Assembly: GCF_950295315.1 (NCBI RefSeq)
Contig: NC_080175.1
Span: 68,546,302-68,610,301, forward strand
Direction: 5' to 3'
DNA: 64,000 bases
Source of the DNA: Erinaceus europaeus
Lineage: Eukaryota; Chordata; Mammalia; Eulipotyphla; Erinaceidae
Made by a program: the position numbers and the translations under genes. This document shows positions 11,031 through 20,312 of the stretch, one piece after another (positions within the stretch are counted from its first letter, which is position 1; every line of letters starts with the position of its first letter). The notes under the pieces are model-generated. The model was given only the letters and a program-made list of their open reading frames with translations. It ran no database searches and was not told where the DNA came from.

Positions 11031-11287
11031 GGAGTTGGGTGGTAGCGCAACAGGTTTAGTGCACATGGAAGTGAAGCACAAGGACCAATGTAAGGATCCC
11101 GGTTCGAGCCTGCGGCTCCCCACCTGCAGGGGAGTCGCTTCACAGGTAGTGAAGCAGGTCTGCAGGTGTCTTTCTCTCCCACTTTCTGTTTTCCTCTTCT
11201 CTCTCCATTTCTCTCTGTCCAATCTAACAAGGATGACATCAAAAACAACAACAATAATAACTACAATAAAAATAATAATAAAAAAGA
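11031..11287 (+). repeat. Hedgehog-type tRNA SINE (short form), plus strand
   Basis: The head shows an A-box-like 'gtagcgcaacaggtt' and a B-box 'ggttcgagcct', followed by the diagnostic 'cacctgcaggggagtcgctt' and a CT-rich body, ending in (AAT/CAA)-rich tail sequence. Flanks carry a near-identical duplication ('aagaagcccagg' before, 'aagaagccccagg' after), consistent with L1-type integration. This copy lacks the 3' extension module found in others. Confidence 0.9.
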
Positions 11288-11582
11288 AGCCCCAGGGAAT
11301 CCCACACCTAACATTAGTTTATGCCTGCTGTCTTTTCAACCATAATAATACCCCTTTGTTTTATAGGACACTGATAGACCTGTACATATATTTGACATGT
11401 TCATTACTCAAGGACATTAATCCATTATGGAAATTGTGAACACTGTTGTCACTTGAGTTTAAACACCAACTAACAGATGCTATGAAAACAAGTGATTTTA
11501 AGAAGTCATTGTGCAGTGGACTTTTCACAGATCAAGGTGAGTCCATTGTGTTTAATAAAAATAAATGCTGTTTAAAATTGTA

Positions 11583-11745
11583 TTGCCGGGCTGGCTCGCT
11601 GGCTCATTGGGACAGTGTGGTGCTGTGTGGCCATGTGGGCAAACTTGGCTTGAGCCTAGCCCCCACTGCAGTAATGGAAGTTTTGGTGCTATGCTCTTTT
11701 TCACTTTTTCTTTCTCTCTGATTTTATATTTTTAAAAAGAGGGGG
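11583..11745 (+). repeat. tRNA-derived SINE, plus strand, diverged
   Basis: Head 'ggctggctcgctggctcatt', a B-box-like 'cttgagcctagcccc', a CT-rich body and a short A-rich end. Probably an older family than the hedgehog-type SINE. Confidence 0.65.
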
Positions 11746-11863
11746 AGGCCTAGGGAAGTCAAATTATAAATGACAATGAACACCTCTCCAAAGTAGAAAG
11801 AAAATGTGTGAACAAGACCAAAATTTCATCTCCTCAAAAAATTAACATACACCTAAGTTCCAC

Positions 11864-12108
11864 TATGTTATTTATTTATTTATTTATTTATTTTTACCAC
11901 AAGGGTTATCATTGAGGATCTGTGCCTATACAACTCCACTGTCCCTGGCTGACTTTATTTTTTAACTTAGAGGATGAGAGACAGAAAGGGAGACACAGAG
12001 GAGAGACACCAGAGCACAGCACCACAGAGTGACCGGGGCTTAGCCTCATGTCCTCACACATGGCAACGTAAGCACTCTAGCATTGGGTGAGCTGTTTCCC
12101 TGCCCCAC
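11864..12108 (-). repeat. tRNA-derived SINE with extension and ATTT tail, minus strand
   Basis: The (TTAT)n run at 11868-11895 is the complementary tail. The extension module follows ('acaagggttatcattgagga'), then a purine-rich body and the tRNA-like head near 12100. Confidence 0.7.
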
Positions 12109-12152
12109 TAATTTTTTTTTTACTTTTATTTTCACATAAAAAGAGTGAGACA

Positions 12153-12492
12153 GAGGGGGCCAGGCAGTAGTACAGTGGGTTAAGCACACATGGCCAAGGC
12201 ACAAGGACCAGCATAAGGATCCAGCTTTGAGCACCTGGCTCCCCACCAGCAGGGGTGCTGCTTCACAGGCAGTGAAGCAGGTCTGCAGGTGTCTGTCTCT
12301 CCCCCTCTCTGTCTTCCCCTTCGCTCTCGATTTCTCTCTGTCCTATCCAACAACAACAGCAGTAACAACAATAACAATAAAAACAACAAGGGCAACGAAA
12401 ATGGGGAAAATGGCCTCCAGGAGCAGAGGATTTATGGTGCAGGCACCAAGCTTCAGCAATAATCCTGGAAGCAAAAAAAAAAAAAAAAAAAG
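12153..12492 (+). repeat. Hedgehog-type tRNA SINE, long form, plus strand
   Basis: A-box-like 'gtagtacagtgggtta', a B-box position mutated to 'gctttgagcacc', the core 'gtgaagcaggtctgcaggtg', a (CAA/CAG)n linker, then the extension module 'atggcctccaggagcagagg' and an 18-base A tail. The B-box substitution makes this copy a poor pol III promoter. Confidence 0.9.
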
Positions 12493-12938
12493 TGAGACTG
12501 AGAGGCAGGGGAGGAAACCACAGCATAGGAGCTTTCTTCTATCCAGTGGGTGCTAGGCTTGGACCTTAGTCACGCACAGGGCAAAACCAGCAGCAGCACA
12601 TTCTAGTTATTTTACCAGCTCTACACTAAACCCTATTAAAAGTCTTACTTGTGTGCTCTAAATCCCTGTGGTGGAACAGGATGATGGTTTGATGAGGAGT
12701 AAAAGGTACCAGTAGCTCTCTTGGAGAAATACAGAAAATGTACCCTTGTGATTAAGACAATTCTATTAATCAGTGTTCCCTCAATAATGTGATATTGAAA
12801 TAAAATAAAAATAAAAGGAGAAAGATTTAAATCTTAATTCAAAGATTTAAAGTAGCAGGGGTTGGCTTAAAGAAAATTTCTAAAGGACTAATATTAAAAT
12901 ATGAATGTGAATTTTTATGTCACAAGTGCATAGGTCTT
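12493..12938. other. No gene recognised
   Basis: AT-rich sequence, possibly including a decayed SINE at its left edge (GA-rich, then a 'gtgctaggcttggacc' phrase). Otherwise nothing recognisable. Confidence 0.45.
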
Positions 12939-12952
12939 AAAGAAATGCATGT

Positions 12953-13487
12953 GCATGGTCCGGGAAATGGCACAGTGGATAAAGTGCTGGACTCTCAAGC
13001 ATGAGGTCCTGAGTTCAATCCCCAGAAGCACATGTACCAGAGTGATGTCTGACTCTTTCTTTCCTCCTATCTTTCTCATTAATAAATAAAATATTTTTGG
13101 GGTTGGGCGGTGGTGCAGTGGGTTAAATGCATGTGGCGAAAAGCGCAGGGACAGGCGTAAGGATCCCGGTTCGAGCCCCCGGCTCCCTACCTGCAGAGGA
13201 GTTTCTTCACAGGCTAAGCAGGTCTGCAGGAGTCTGTCTTTCTCTCCCCCTCTCTGTCTTCCCCTCCTCTCTCCATTTCTCTCTGTCCTATCCAACAACG
13301 AACAACATCAACAATGGCAATAATAATAATTACCACAACAAGGCTACAAAAAGGGCAACAAAAAGGGAGGGAAAATGGCCTCCAGGAGCGGTGGATTCAT
13401 GGTGCAGGCACCGAGCCCAGCAATAACCCTGAAGGAAAAAAAAATAAAGGAAAATAAATAAATAAATAAATAAATAAAATATTTTTA
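12953..13487 (+). repeat. tRNA-derived SINE (fourth family) split by a nested SINE
   Basis: The outer SINE runs 12953-13098 ('aatggcacagtggataaagt' with a B-box-like 'gagttcaatcccc'). It is flanked by the 14-bp duplication 'aaagaaatgcatgt' at 12939-12952 and 13488-13501. Its AT-rich tail was hit by a second SINE. The duplication therefore brackets both elements. Confidence 0.88.
13099..13468 (+). repeat. Hedgehog-type tRNA SINE, long form, plus strand (nested)
   Basis: It has the A-box-like 'tggtgcagtgggttaaatg', an intact B-box 'ggttcgagccccc', the extension module around 'gagcggtggattcatggtg' and an (AAAT)n tail. It inserted in the tail of the preceding SINE, with 'aataaataaaatattttt' repeated at 13081-13098 and 13469-13486. 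Confidence 0.9.
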
Positions 13488-13501
13488 AAAGAAATGCATG
13501 T

Positions 13502-14008
13502 TCAAAGGTTTAACTTTTGAGGCTTCACTTATCACTTGACTTCAGTTGCAGTCACCAGGAAACGTTCATTTTTATTTGTTTACTGTGTCCAAAAAGGAGT
13601 TGAGGGGGAAGATGGCAATATTGAGTATAAATATGTTTTGAAGAAATAGAATGATTTTCTTATACTAATCCAACTTTTTATAAGCAAAATATTAGTATAT
13701 AAATATGTAGATTTTAAATTTGCATATTGGAATCAAATAATGCATTTCCCTTAACATAAGATTATGCTTAAAACATTAACATTTAAATTGCATGAATTTT
13801 AATGGTGTTTCCTCCAAACAGTGTCTTCTGGTGTTTATTCAGAGAGCTGAATATCACACAGGAAAATTTGTTCTGGTCAAAAGCTTTCTAGAAATTCACT
13901 CTTTCTTGGTGAAGTTATGTCTTCTGAAGCCATGTCTAAAGTGCTACTTGGTGATATTATTTAGAACTGAGCTGGCCAAGGTTTGGAGTAGAGAAAGATT
14001 TGGTCACT
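13502..14008. other. Unassigned sequence downstream of the Vingi 3' end
   Basis: On the minus strand this stretch directly continues the sequence that followed the Vingi stop codon before the FCF1 retrocopy inserted. It could include a Vingi 3' UTR, but I cannot place the Vingi 3' end. No coding frame with a recognisable product. Confidence 0.4.
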
Positions 14009-14024
14009 TTAAGTATACATCTCT
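14009..14024. repeat. Target-site duplication, left copy (FCF1 retrocopy)
   Basis: 'ttaagtatacatctct' here matches 'ttaagtatacatttct' at 15412-15427 with one mismatch in 16. It directly abuts the T-rich complement of the retrocopy's poly(A) tail. Confidence 0.9.
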
Positions 14025-14149
14025 TTTTTTTTTTTCTTTTTTCTTTTCAAAGGCAGCATCAAAAGTGAGTATAATTAACCATAATTCACTAAAGTAAAAG
14101 AGTGAGTGGAGTAACAATCATAAATCTGCTATTACAAGGTTTTTTGTAA

Positions 14150-14420
14150 AGTTTTTAAAAAAATATTTATTCCCTTTTGTTGTCCTTGTTGTTTTTTATT
14201 GTTGTAGTTATCACTGTTGGATAGGACAGAGAGAAATAGAGAGGGGAGGGGAAGACAGAGAGAGGGAGAGAAAGACAGACACCTGCAGACCTACTTCACC
14301 GCTTGTAAAGCAACTCCCCTGCAGGTGTGGAGCTGGGGGCTCAAACCGGAATCCTTACTCTGGTCCTTGTGCTTTGCGCCACTTGCACTTAACCTGCTAT
14401 GCTACTGCCTGACTCCCAAC
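14150..14420 (-). repeat. Hedgehog-type tRNA SINE (short form), minus strand
   Basis: The complement shows the same structure as other copies: 'ggataggacagagagaaata' is the complement of the CT-rich body and 'aacctgctatgctactgcct' of the A-box region. It lies in the 3' UTR of the FCF1 retrocopy and is therefore younger than it. Confidence 0.9.
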
Positions 14421-14720
14421 TTTTTTTTTTAATTAGGGGACCAGGGGCTTGAACCTAGGTCCTTGTGTACTATAATGTGTGCACTCAACCAAGTGCACCA
14501 CCACCTGGCCCCTTACATGTTTTTTTTAATTATTTTTTAAACTATTTTATAGAACAGAGATAAATTGAGAGGGATGGGGGATAGAGAGAAAGTCAGAGAT
14601 GCCCACAGCACTGCTTCACTGCTTGTGAAGCTTTCTCCTGCAGGTGGGGACTGAGGAATTGAACCCAGGTCCTTGTGCATGGTACTATGCATTCAATCAA
14701 GTGTGTCACCACCTGGTGCC
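14421..14720 (-). repeat. Two SINEs of the second family, minus strand (one partial)
   Basis: The segment 14421-14515 contains only the tRNA-like head ('gcaccaccacctggcccc' at its right end). The segment 14520-14720 is a fuller copy with 'cctgcaggtggggactgagg' and the head at the right. Both are inside the FCF1 3' UTR. Confidence 0.8.
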
Positions 14721-14786
14721 TGTTGTTACATGTTTAATGAATGAGTAACAGAACTGGAAGAAGGGCGGCAGAGGAAATTTATTTTG

Positions 14787-15390
14787 CTAGAACCGAGGGA
14801 CTCCGTAGTCATCTGGCATCCGCTCAATGTTGTACCTGTGGTTAGAAATGTACATGATGGGGACGCCAGGGATCTTCCGGATTCTTCTTTTAAGGTCTCT
14901 GTCTACGGTGGCCACAATGTAGCACTTGTGCTGTGTTACTCTCTGTACTAAGCAGTCATCTGCATAGGTGCCTTTGTGTGTGCAAGGCAGGCGTTCAAAC
15001 CTCGGGTCCTTGGCGATCCTCAGAGCCACTCGGTACTTCTGTCCCAGCTTCTCAAGTTCAGCCATTACACAGTTAGTTATGCAAGGGATGCACTTGGCAT
15101 ACAGACAGTCCATCATCGACTGCACAAGGTCCAGTTTGGCTTTAATAGAGAAGTTGATAAAGTTGGTATCAACCAGGATGTGGTACGGTGGGCCCAGTTG
15201 TGTATTATATTGGAAGAATAAGCAGGAAGGGTGCTGGGTGACTTCTCTTTCTTTGAGTGCACTGGGATCTTTCTTCTCTTTCTTCTTTGGTTTTAATCTA
15301 TCCTTTACTTTAAGTCTCTCATCTCTGAGACCCAGCATTCGCTTCATGGTCGCATACTTCCTCGTTTTTTTTTTTTTTTTGCTTCCCCAT
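14787..15390 (-). pseudogene. FCF1: FCF1 retrocopy coding region (rRNA-processing PIN-domain protein), N-terminal frameshift
   Basis: FCF1 is the PIN-domain endonuclease of the small-subunit processome that helps mature 18S rRNA in the nucleolus. The family protein is 198 residues. Here the frame from the internal methionine at 15347 gives 186 uninterrupted residues that I recognise along their whole length as FCF1. PIN-domain acidic landmarks are present: '[11 protein letters not shown]', '[10 protein letters not shown]' and '[10 protein letters not shown]'. The true start would be the ATG at 15388-15390, but an oligo-A stretch in the N-terminal lysine-rich codons is 16 bases long, seven longer than the coding arrangement needs, so that start is out of frame. 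Only a few residues look unlike the usual vertebrate protein. No introns. A protein starting at methionine 13 is possible, but I see no promoter. Confidence 0.93.
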
Positions 15391-15411
15391 GTTCATGCAC
15401 CCTCTTCCGGC

Positions 15412-15427
15412 TTAAGTATACATTTCT
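15412..15427. repeat. Target-site duplication, right copy (FCF1 retrocopy)
   Basis: Partner of 14009-14024, 15 of 16 bases identical. It sits between the FCF1 5' UTR and the sequence just after the Vingi stop codon. Confidence 0.9.
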
Positions 15428-15442
15428 AAAAGGACACTTCTT

Positions 15443-16237
15443 CTAGCGTTTGCCCTTCTTCCATAGCCAGTCAACAGCGTCAGGTTGAGCCTGATGTAAA
15501 GTTTCGAGACCTCCTTTGAATCTGGAGAGGTGGCAGTCGTTGACTATGTGGGTCATAGTCTGTCTGTAGCCGCAGGGGCAATTCGGGTCGTCTCTGGCTC
15601 CCCAGCAATGGAACATAGCAGCGCACCTGCCATGGCCTGTTCGATAGCGATTGAGGAGGGCCCAATCATAACGTGCTAGGTCAAAGCCGGGTTGACGCTT
15701 GCAGGGGTCTGTGATGAGGTGTTTGTTCTTTACCTCAGCTGACTGCCAACTCTGTTTCCAAGAGTCTGGAACAGAGAAGTTCAGTGCAGGCATAGGGGAC
15801 CAGATTGGGTGATGAGACGTCAAGCGTTGGACAGGGTGGGCGAACATATCTGCGTATATTGGCAGGTCCGGTCCAGCGTAGACGTGAGAAATGAACTTAG
15901 ATGATGCCGCATCCCAACGAATATCTGGCGGGGCGATGTTGCTAAGAACTGGCAGCCATGGAACCGGGGTGGAATGGATGGTTCCAGAAATTATCCTCAT
16001 GGAGGAATATAATTTGGAATCGACCAAGTGGACATGGGGGCTACGGAACCATACTGGGGCACAGTATTCTGCAGTGGAATAGCATAATGCCAGAGATGAT
16101 GATCGTAGTGTGGAAGCACTCGCGCCCCATGAGGAGCTGGCCAGTCTTGCAATGATGTTATTCCTAGCGCCCACCTTTGCTGCAGTTTTTATGAGATGTT
16201 CGTGAAATGACAGAATGCGATCGAGAGTAATGCCAAG
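15443..16237 (-). pseudogene. Vingi C-terminal domain
   Basis: The frame continues from the RT after the TAG. It shows 'LGITLDRILSFHEHL', 'NIIARLASSSWGASASTLR', 'PWLPVLSNIAPP', and a Cys/His cluster 'CPCGYRQTMTHIVNDC', then ends at TAG (15443-15445). The cluster resembles the nucleic-acid-binding motif found at the C-terminus of related retrotransposons; its role is inference. There is no RNase H. Confidence 0.88.
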
Positions 16238-17395
16238 CTAGACTGGCTGGGCTTCATGCCGGATTCTCGTATCGTCAAGCTGCACATTAAGCTTACGCGA
16301 GGCCGAGGCATGGTGTAGATGGAAAACAGATGATACCATTTTTGCAGTGCTAGGGATTAGTCGCCATTTTTTACAGTAATCAGATATCAGAGACATGTCT
16401 TTTGTGAGTGTTTCCTCGAGGATGTCAAACTTGGATGCCTGAGTTGCACAGCAGATGTCATCGGCGTAGATGAACTTCCTTGAAGAAGTTTCTGGGAGGT
16501 CATTGATGTAAATATTAAATAGCGTAGGAGCCAGAACAGAGCCCTGGGGGAGGCCACTTGAGACAAGTCTCCATCTGCTTGACTTGTCACTCAGATGCAC
16601 CTGGAATCTTCTGTTTTGGAGAAGAAACGATATAGTGTTGGCCACCCATGGAGGCAGGCATCTTGAGATCTTGACTAGGAGACCACGGAGCCAGACCGTG
16701 TCATAGGCTGCTGTGAGATCAACAAAGACAGCACCCGTCTTTAAATTCTTCTGGAATCCATTTTCAATGTAAGTTGAGAGGGCCAGGGCTTGTTCGCAGG
16801 TAGATCTTCCTGGGCGGAAACCAGCTTGGACAGGTGATAGGAATTTCTCTGTAAAATGAGAAATACGTGACAGAAGCAGCCTCTCAAGGAGTTTGTAACA
16901 CACGGAGAGGAGAGAAATTGGTCTATAGCTGGTGGCCAGTGTTGGGTCTTTCTTTGGTTTCAAAACTGCTATAATCTTCGCACAACGCCAAACTTTGGGC
17001 ATAGACTCAGACTCCAAGATGTGGGACAGGAATGAAGCGAGCCACTTCTTTGCCGCGGGGCCCAGGTTAAGAATGAGTTCTGGGGTGATGTTATCATAGC
17101 CAGCAGCTGTTCCTGGTTTAACCCTCTTCAAAGCATCTTCCAGTTCAGACAGTGTAAAGGGAGAGAGTTTTGGAGATGGACAAGATAAACGGAAGTGGGA
17201 TGACCACTCATGGGAAATTTCTCTTTTCCAGACTGGGTCGATCTTAGCACGTCCAACTTGAGTTAGGTGACTGGCCACTGAGTTTGGAGATACGGGAGGA
17301 TGGGAGACGGGAGGGGGTTGGCTACCGGCACCCAGTCTGTGAAGAAGCTTCCAGGCCTTCCTACTTGAGTGGGTGAAGTTCAGACTTTCCGTGAG
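16238..17395 (-). pseudogene. Vingi reverse transcriptase domain
   Basis: A 386-codon open stretch in one frame; the frame is open from just after the 17396 stop. RT landmarks, in order: 'KPKKDPTLATSYRPISLLSV', 'AGFRPGRSTCEQAL', the motif A 'FVDLTAAYDTVW', motif B 'SGLPQGSVLAPTLFNIYIND', and motif C 'KFIYADDICCAT' with both aspartates. The catalytic residues are intact. A TAG at 16238-16240 breaks the link to the C-terminal part. There is no initiation codon at the left boundary because this is an internal piece of a larger frame. Confidence 0.9.
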
Positions 17396-17653
17396 CTATT
17401 GCCAGCGGGCTTGACGTGCTGCATCTAGGGAGGCAATGAGATGGTCAGCCACATCTGGGTCGCCCGACTCATCATACTGCTTTAGTAGTTGCTCGCATTC
17501 AGCATCAAGACAAGGCGTATAGTTAGCACGTCTCCCACGAGGAATACCTTGGGAAGCTGCTTTGAAGATGGCTTGGCGGAAGCGCCTGTAGGAATCTTCA
17601 GAGGGGGATAGAGTTAATTGGAATTGCAGTAATAGATTTGTTGGTAAGATCAC
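17396..17653 (-). pseudogene. Vingi linker between endonuclease and RT
   Basis: This segment continues the same protein in a shifted frame (the frameshift lies at about 17610-17660). It contains 'SYRRFRQAIFKAASQGIPRG' and 'ESGDPDVADHLIASLDAAR', the linker seen in related elements. It ends at a TAG (17396-17398), after which the same frame reads straight on into the RT. Confidence 0.82.
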
Positions 17654-18425
17654 TGAACAGACACCAGTTTGCTTTCCGAAAGTTCCATCTTAGTTTCTCC
17701 GAGCACAGAATCAGTGGGAGCTGGAGACCAATGTGGATGATAGCTGGGCGGTGATGACTGTGCGGGAAGATCTTGAGAACTTGTCTCGGAGCGGGAAAGG
17801 CTTGGCCTTTGACTGTGCTAATCCAGCACAGGTCGGGTGACGAGTCTTTATTCCATCTAGCACTGTGAAAAGAGCCTGGCTGTTTGGGATCTTGTAATAG
17901 GGAGAGGTCGTTCGCTGAAGCCCAGTCGGCTAAGATAGAGCCGTCAGCATGAGTGAAGGAGTATCCCCAGTTTTGGTGATGACTATTAAAGTCTCCAACG
18001 TAAACGGCTGGGTGATTCGGGCTAGGCAGGACCTCATTATCCCATGAGGCACTGGGAGGCTTATATACGTTGACGAGCTGAATAGTTCCAATAGTAATGG
18101 AGTTGTAGAAGGTCGAAGAGGCCGTATGGTAAAGGTCCGCAAGACACGATTTGGCGTAGATGGCTCGGCCGTGTTTAGGATGGAGATTATAGCATATTAA
18201 ATCGAATCCACTGATGGTGAATCAAGCAGCTTCATCAACTGCTATATGTGTTTCTTGTAGCCAGATAACATCTGCCTGATGCTGTATCGCCAATTGACCA
18301 ATAAGAAAGCGTTTGGCAAAGGACAGCCCCTCAACATTAAGTTGGAGGACTTGAAGAGCAGGACCAACAGCTTGACAGCTGTTAGGAGCTGCTTGTTGCT
18401 GGCTTTGAAAGTGACTGGGATCCAT
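17603..18425 (-). pseudogene. Vingi endonuclease domain, one internal stop
   Basis: The frame starts with ATG at 18425 and shows 'LQLNVEGLSF' and 'VIWLQETHIA', the Asn and Glu motifs of the endonuclease. A TGA at about 18222-18224 interrupts it. Reading on in the same frame gives 'VYVGDFNSHHQNWGY' and 'SPDLCWIS', two further family motifs. The motif normally reading S-D-H near the end appears as 'SHHRP', so the conserved Asp is His. The frame ends near 17603, and the protein continues in another frame. The domain is recognisable but not functional. Confidence 0.85.
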
Positions 18426-18529
18426 GTGGATTTAGTCGACTAGGAAGGATCATCAGTTTCCCCAATGAATGGGTACTCACGAGATGCACCACGGGAAGGT
18501 TGATCCAATGCATCCCACTGAAGGACACT

Positions 18530-18965
18530 GAAACACTAATTCAAAGTTATCTTCATAGCTGCGTAATTCACGATAGCCAAAGAATGCAATCAGTCTAAAT
18601 GCCCATTGCCAGATGACTGCTGAAGAAACTATGGGATATATACTCCATGGAATAGTACTCTGCAATCAGAAAGATGTATCCTTTGGGATAAAATGGATGA
18701 AACTGGAGGTGATTATGCTTAGCAAAATAAGTACAGAGATGAAAGACAACTTACCAGATGGCTTCACTCATATGTGGAATCTAGAAACCTGAAACATGAA
18801 CTTGAAAAAGAGCAGAAGCAGGCAAACTGTTTCTAAGATTTGTGAGAGCTATGGTAATTATCTTTGGCTGCTGGGAAGTGGGGATACAGAATGTTGGCGG
18901 TGAGTGCCATGTGGAACTATACATCGTAAACTTATAATCTTGTAACCTACTATTAATCATTTTTT
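18530..18965 (+). mobile_element. Older L1 3' end, plus strand
   Basis: The sequence around 'atggaatagtactctgcaat', 'ggatgaaactggaggtgatt' and 'atatgtggaatctagaaacc' is the C-terminal/3' UTR part of an old L1. It ends with 'tcttgtaacctactattaat' and an A-rich, then (GGA)n tract. Its tail motif resembles the end of the R-units. Confidence 0.85.
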
Positions 18966-19000
18966 AAAAAGGAGGAGGAGGAGGAGGAGGAGGAGGAGAA
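18966..19000 (+). repeat. (GGA)n microsatellite at an L1 tail
   Basis: About ten GGA/GAG repeats directly after the A-rich tail of the old L1. Confidence 0.9.
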
Positions 19001-19171
19001 GGTTTTGTTAAGAGGAGAAACTACATTTCCCAGAAAGCCCTAAACACTCAAGAACACCTAAGATACCTATGACCAAAGACTTCACCTGTTTGAATCACAA
19101 AGTACCATGTAAATATACATTGGCCAATCATAGTGTGTGTGGGAGCTACAGGACCTTAAAATACCCCACCT

Positions 19172-19452
19172 CGGGAGTTGAGTGATAGCACAGTGGGTTA
19201 AGCACAGGTGGCTTTAAAAAAGCACAAGGACTGGTGTAAGGATCCCGGTTCAAACCCGTCTCCCCACCTGCAGGGGAGTCACTTCACAGGTGGTGAAACA
19301 GGTCTGCAGGTGTCTATCTTTCTCTCCCCCTCTCTGTCTTCCCCTCCTCTCTCCATTTCTCTCTGTCCTATCCAACAACGAAGATGACATCAATAACAAC
19401 AACAATAAAAACAACAAGGGCAACAAAAGGGAATAAATATTTTTTAAATAAA
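19172..19452 (+). repeat. Hedgehog-type tRNA SINE (short form), plus strand
   Basis: A-box-like 'gatagcacagtgggttaagc', B-box region 'ggttcaaacccg', 'cacctgcaggggagtcactt', CT-rich body and an A-rich tail near 19440-19452. The copy lacks part of the 'cccccggctcccc' region and the extension module. Confidence 0.88.
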
Positions 19453-20097
19453 AAAACATTATAAAAGATATATCCCACCTCATTTTCAGTATGCCCTTTC
19501 AGGAAAGAGAAGAACAGTGGGGTGACATTACTAAATTGCCTCCCTCAATTTTATCACAATGTGTTTAGAAATATAGACTGTAGGGGTAAGAGAGGAAAGC
19601 ATTAAGTACTTTTCTAGTTTACAGATGCTGAAAGCATTGAATATAAGAAATATTTAACAAGGATTTGTCTCCTACCTCTCTTGTTGAACTTATTTCTCTC
19701 CTTTTAATAAAATAAATCTTGCTCTCCTGATAACTACAAATTTGTTTGCCAAAATGTGTGTGCCATTATTTTTTAGAATTATCACCAAAATGAGACAAGA
19801 ACCAGATATTATTACTAGTTATTATTGTTTGGTTTTTCCCAGTCACAAGACCAAATAATTTGCTGCAATCAAGCACTGAACATTAACCCACTCTGATTCA
19901 TTACATATCATTAATCATATAATACATACAAAAATGTGCATATCTAAGTAGAACTTCATGAATTTTCAGACTTGATAGACTTTGTCCAGCTGTACATGGA
20001 CCAAATAGAAAATAATCATTTTTTTACATTTCCCTTCAGTTACTATGCACTACTACCCTAGCCTCCTAAGAGTAGCCATAATTCTGTTTTCTTTTTA
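19453..20097. other. No recognisable feature
   Basis: AT-rich unique-looking sequence with no credible frame. Confidence 0.5.
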
Positions 20098-20312
20098 AAA
20101 GTGTTTTATTATCTTTATTTATTTATCAGACAGAGACAGCCAGAAATCAGGAGGGAAAGGAAAGACAGGGAGAAAGACAGAGAGACACCTGCAACTCTGC
20201 TTCACCACTTGTGAAGCTTTCCCCCTGCAGGTGGGGACCTGGGGCTTAAACATGGGTCTTTGCTCACTGTACATGTGCACTCGATCAGGTGCACCACCAC
20301 CTGGCCCCATCA
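20098..20312 (-). repeat. SINE of the second family, minus strand
   Basis: Complete-looking copy: T-rich/ATTT tail complement at the left, 'cagagacagccagaaatcag', 'tttccccctgcaggtgggga', and the head at the right ending 'gtgcaccaccacctggcccc'. Confidence 0.9.

Larger units (their letters stand above)
14025..15411 (-). mobile_element. Processed FCF1 retrocopy (whole insert)
   Basis: On the minus strand the insert runs from 5' UTR (15391-15411) through the coding region and 3' UTR to a poly(A) tail seen as a T-run with C interruptions at 14025-14048. A 16-bp TSD flanks it. There are no introns. In sense orientation the target is TTTT/AGAAAT, the type preferred by L1 endonuclease. The 3' UTR was later split by SINEs (14150-14720). 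The insertion site is just downstream of the Vingi stop codon. Confidence 0.92.
15428..18520 (-). mobile_element. Vingi-clade non-LTR retrotransposon, near full-length, degenerate
   Basis: Minus-strand element with, in order, a short 5' region (~18430-18520), an apurinic-type endonuclease (18425 to ~17650), a linker, a reverse transcriptase (centred on 17150-16400) and a C-terminal domain with a Cys/His cluster. There is no RNase H domain after the RT. The single-protein layout, the 'FVDLTAAYDTVW' and 'YADD' RT motifs and the C-terminal 'CPCG...H...C' cluster fit Ingi-related elements, and Vingi is the clade described from hedgehogs. Clade placement is from memory of the family. The 5' edge against the older L1 and the 3' edge beyond 15428 are approximate. 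Confidence 0.85.

Noticed and set aside
12153..12490. tRNA gene from A- and B-box-like motifs
   Set aside because: The motifs belong to SINE heads; no cloverleaf with anticodon arm can be supported and dozens of related heads occur.
14968..15429. 153-codon plus-strand frame opposite FCF1
   Set aside because: Shadow of the FCF1 retrocopy on the other strand; no recognisable domain and no reason for expression.
17930..18142. 70-codon minus frame within the Vingi endonuclease
   Set aside because: It is in a different frame from the real domain; the endonuclease motifs are read in the frame of the 18425 start.
15428..18520. Horizontal transfer or contamination as explanation of the Vingi-like element
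   Set aside because: Considered because the protein resembles elements in invertebrates, but Vingi is described from hedgehogs and this copy is nested with hedgehog SINEs and an FCF1 retrocopy, so a resident family is the simpler reading.
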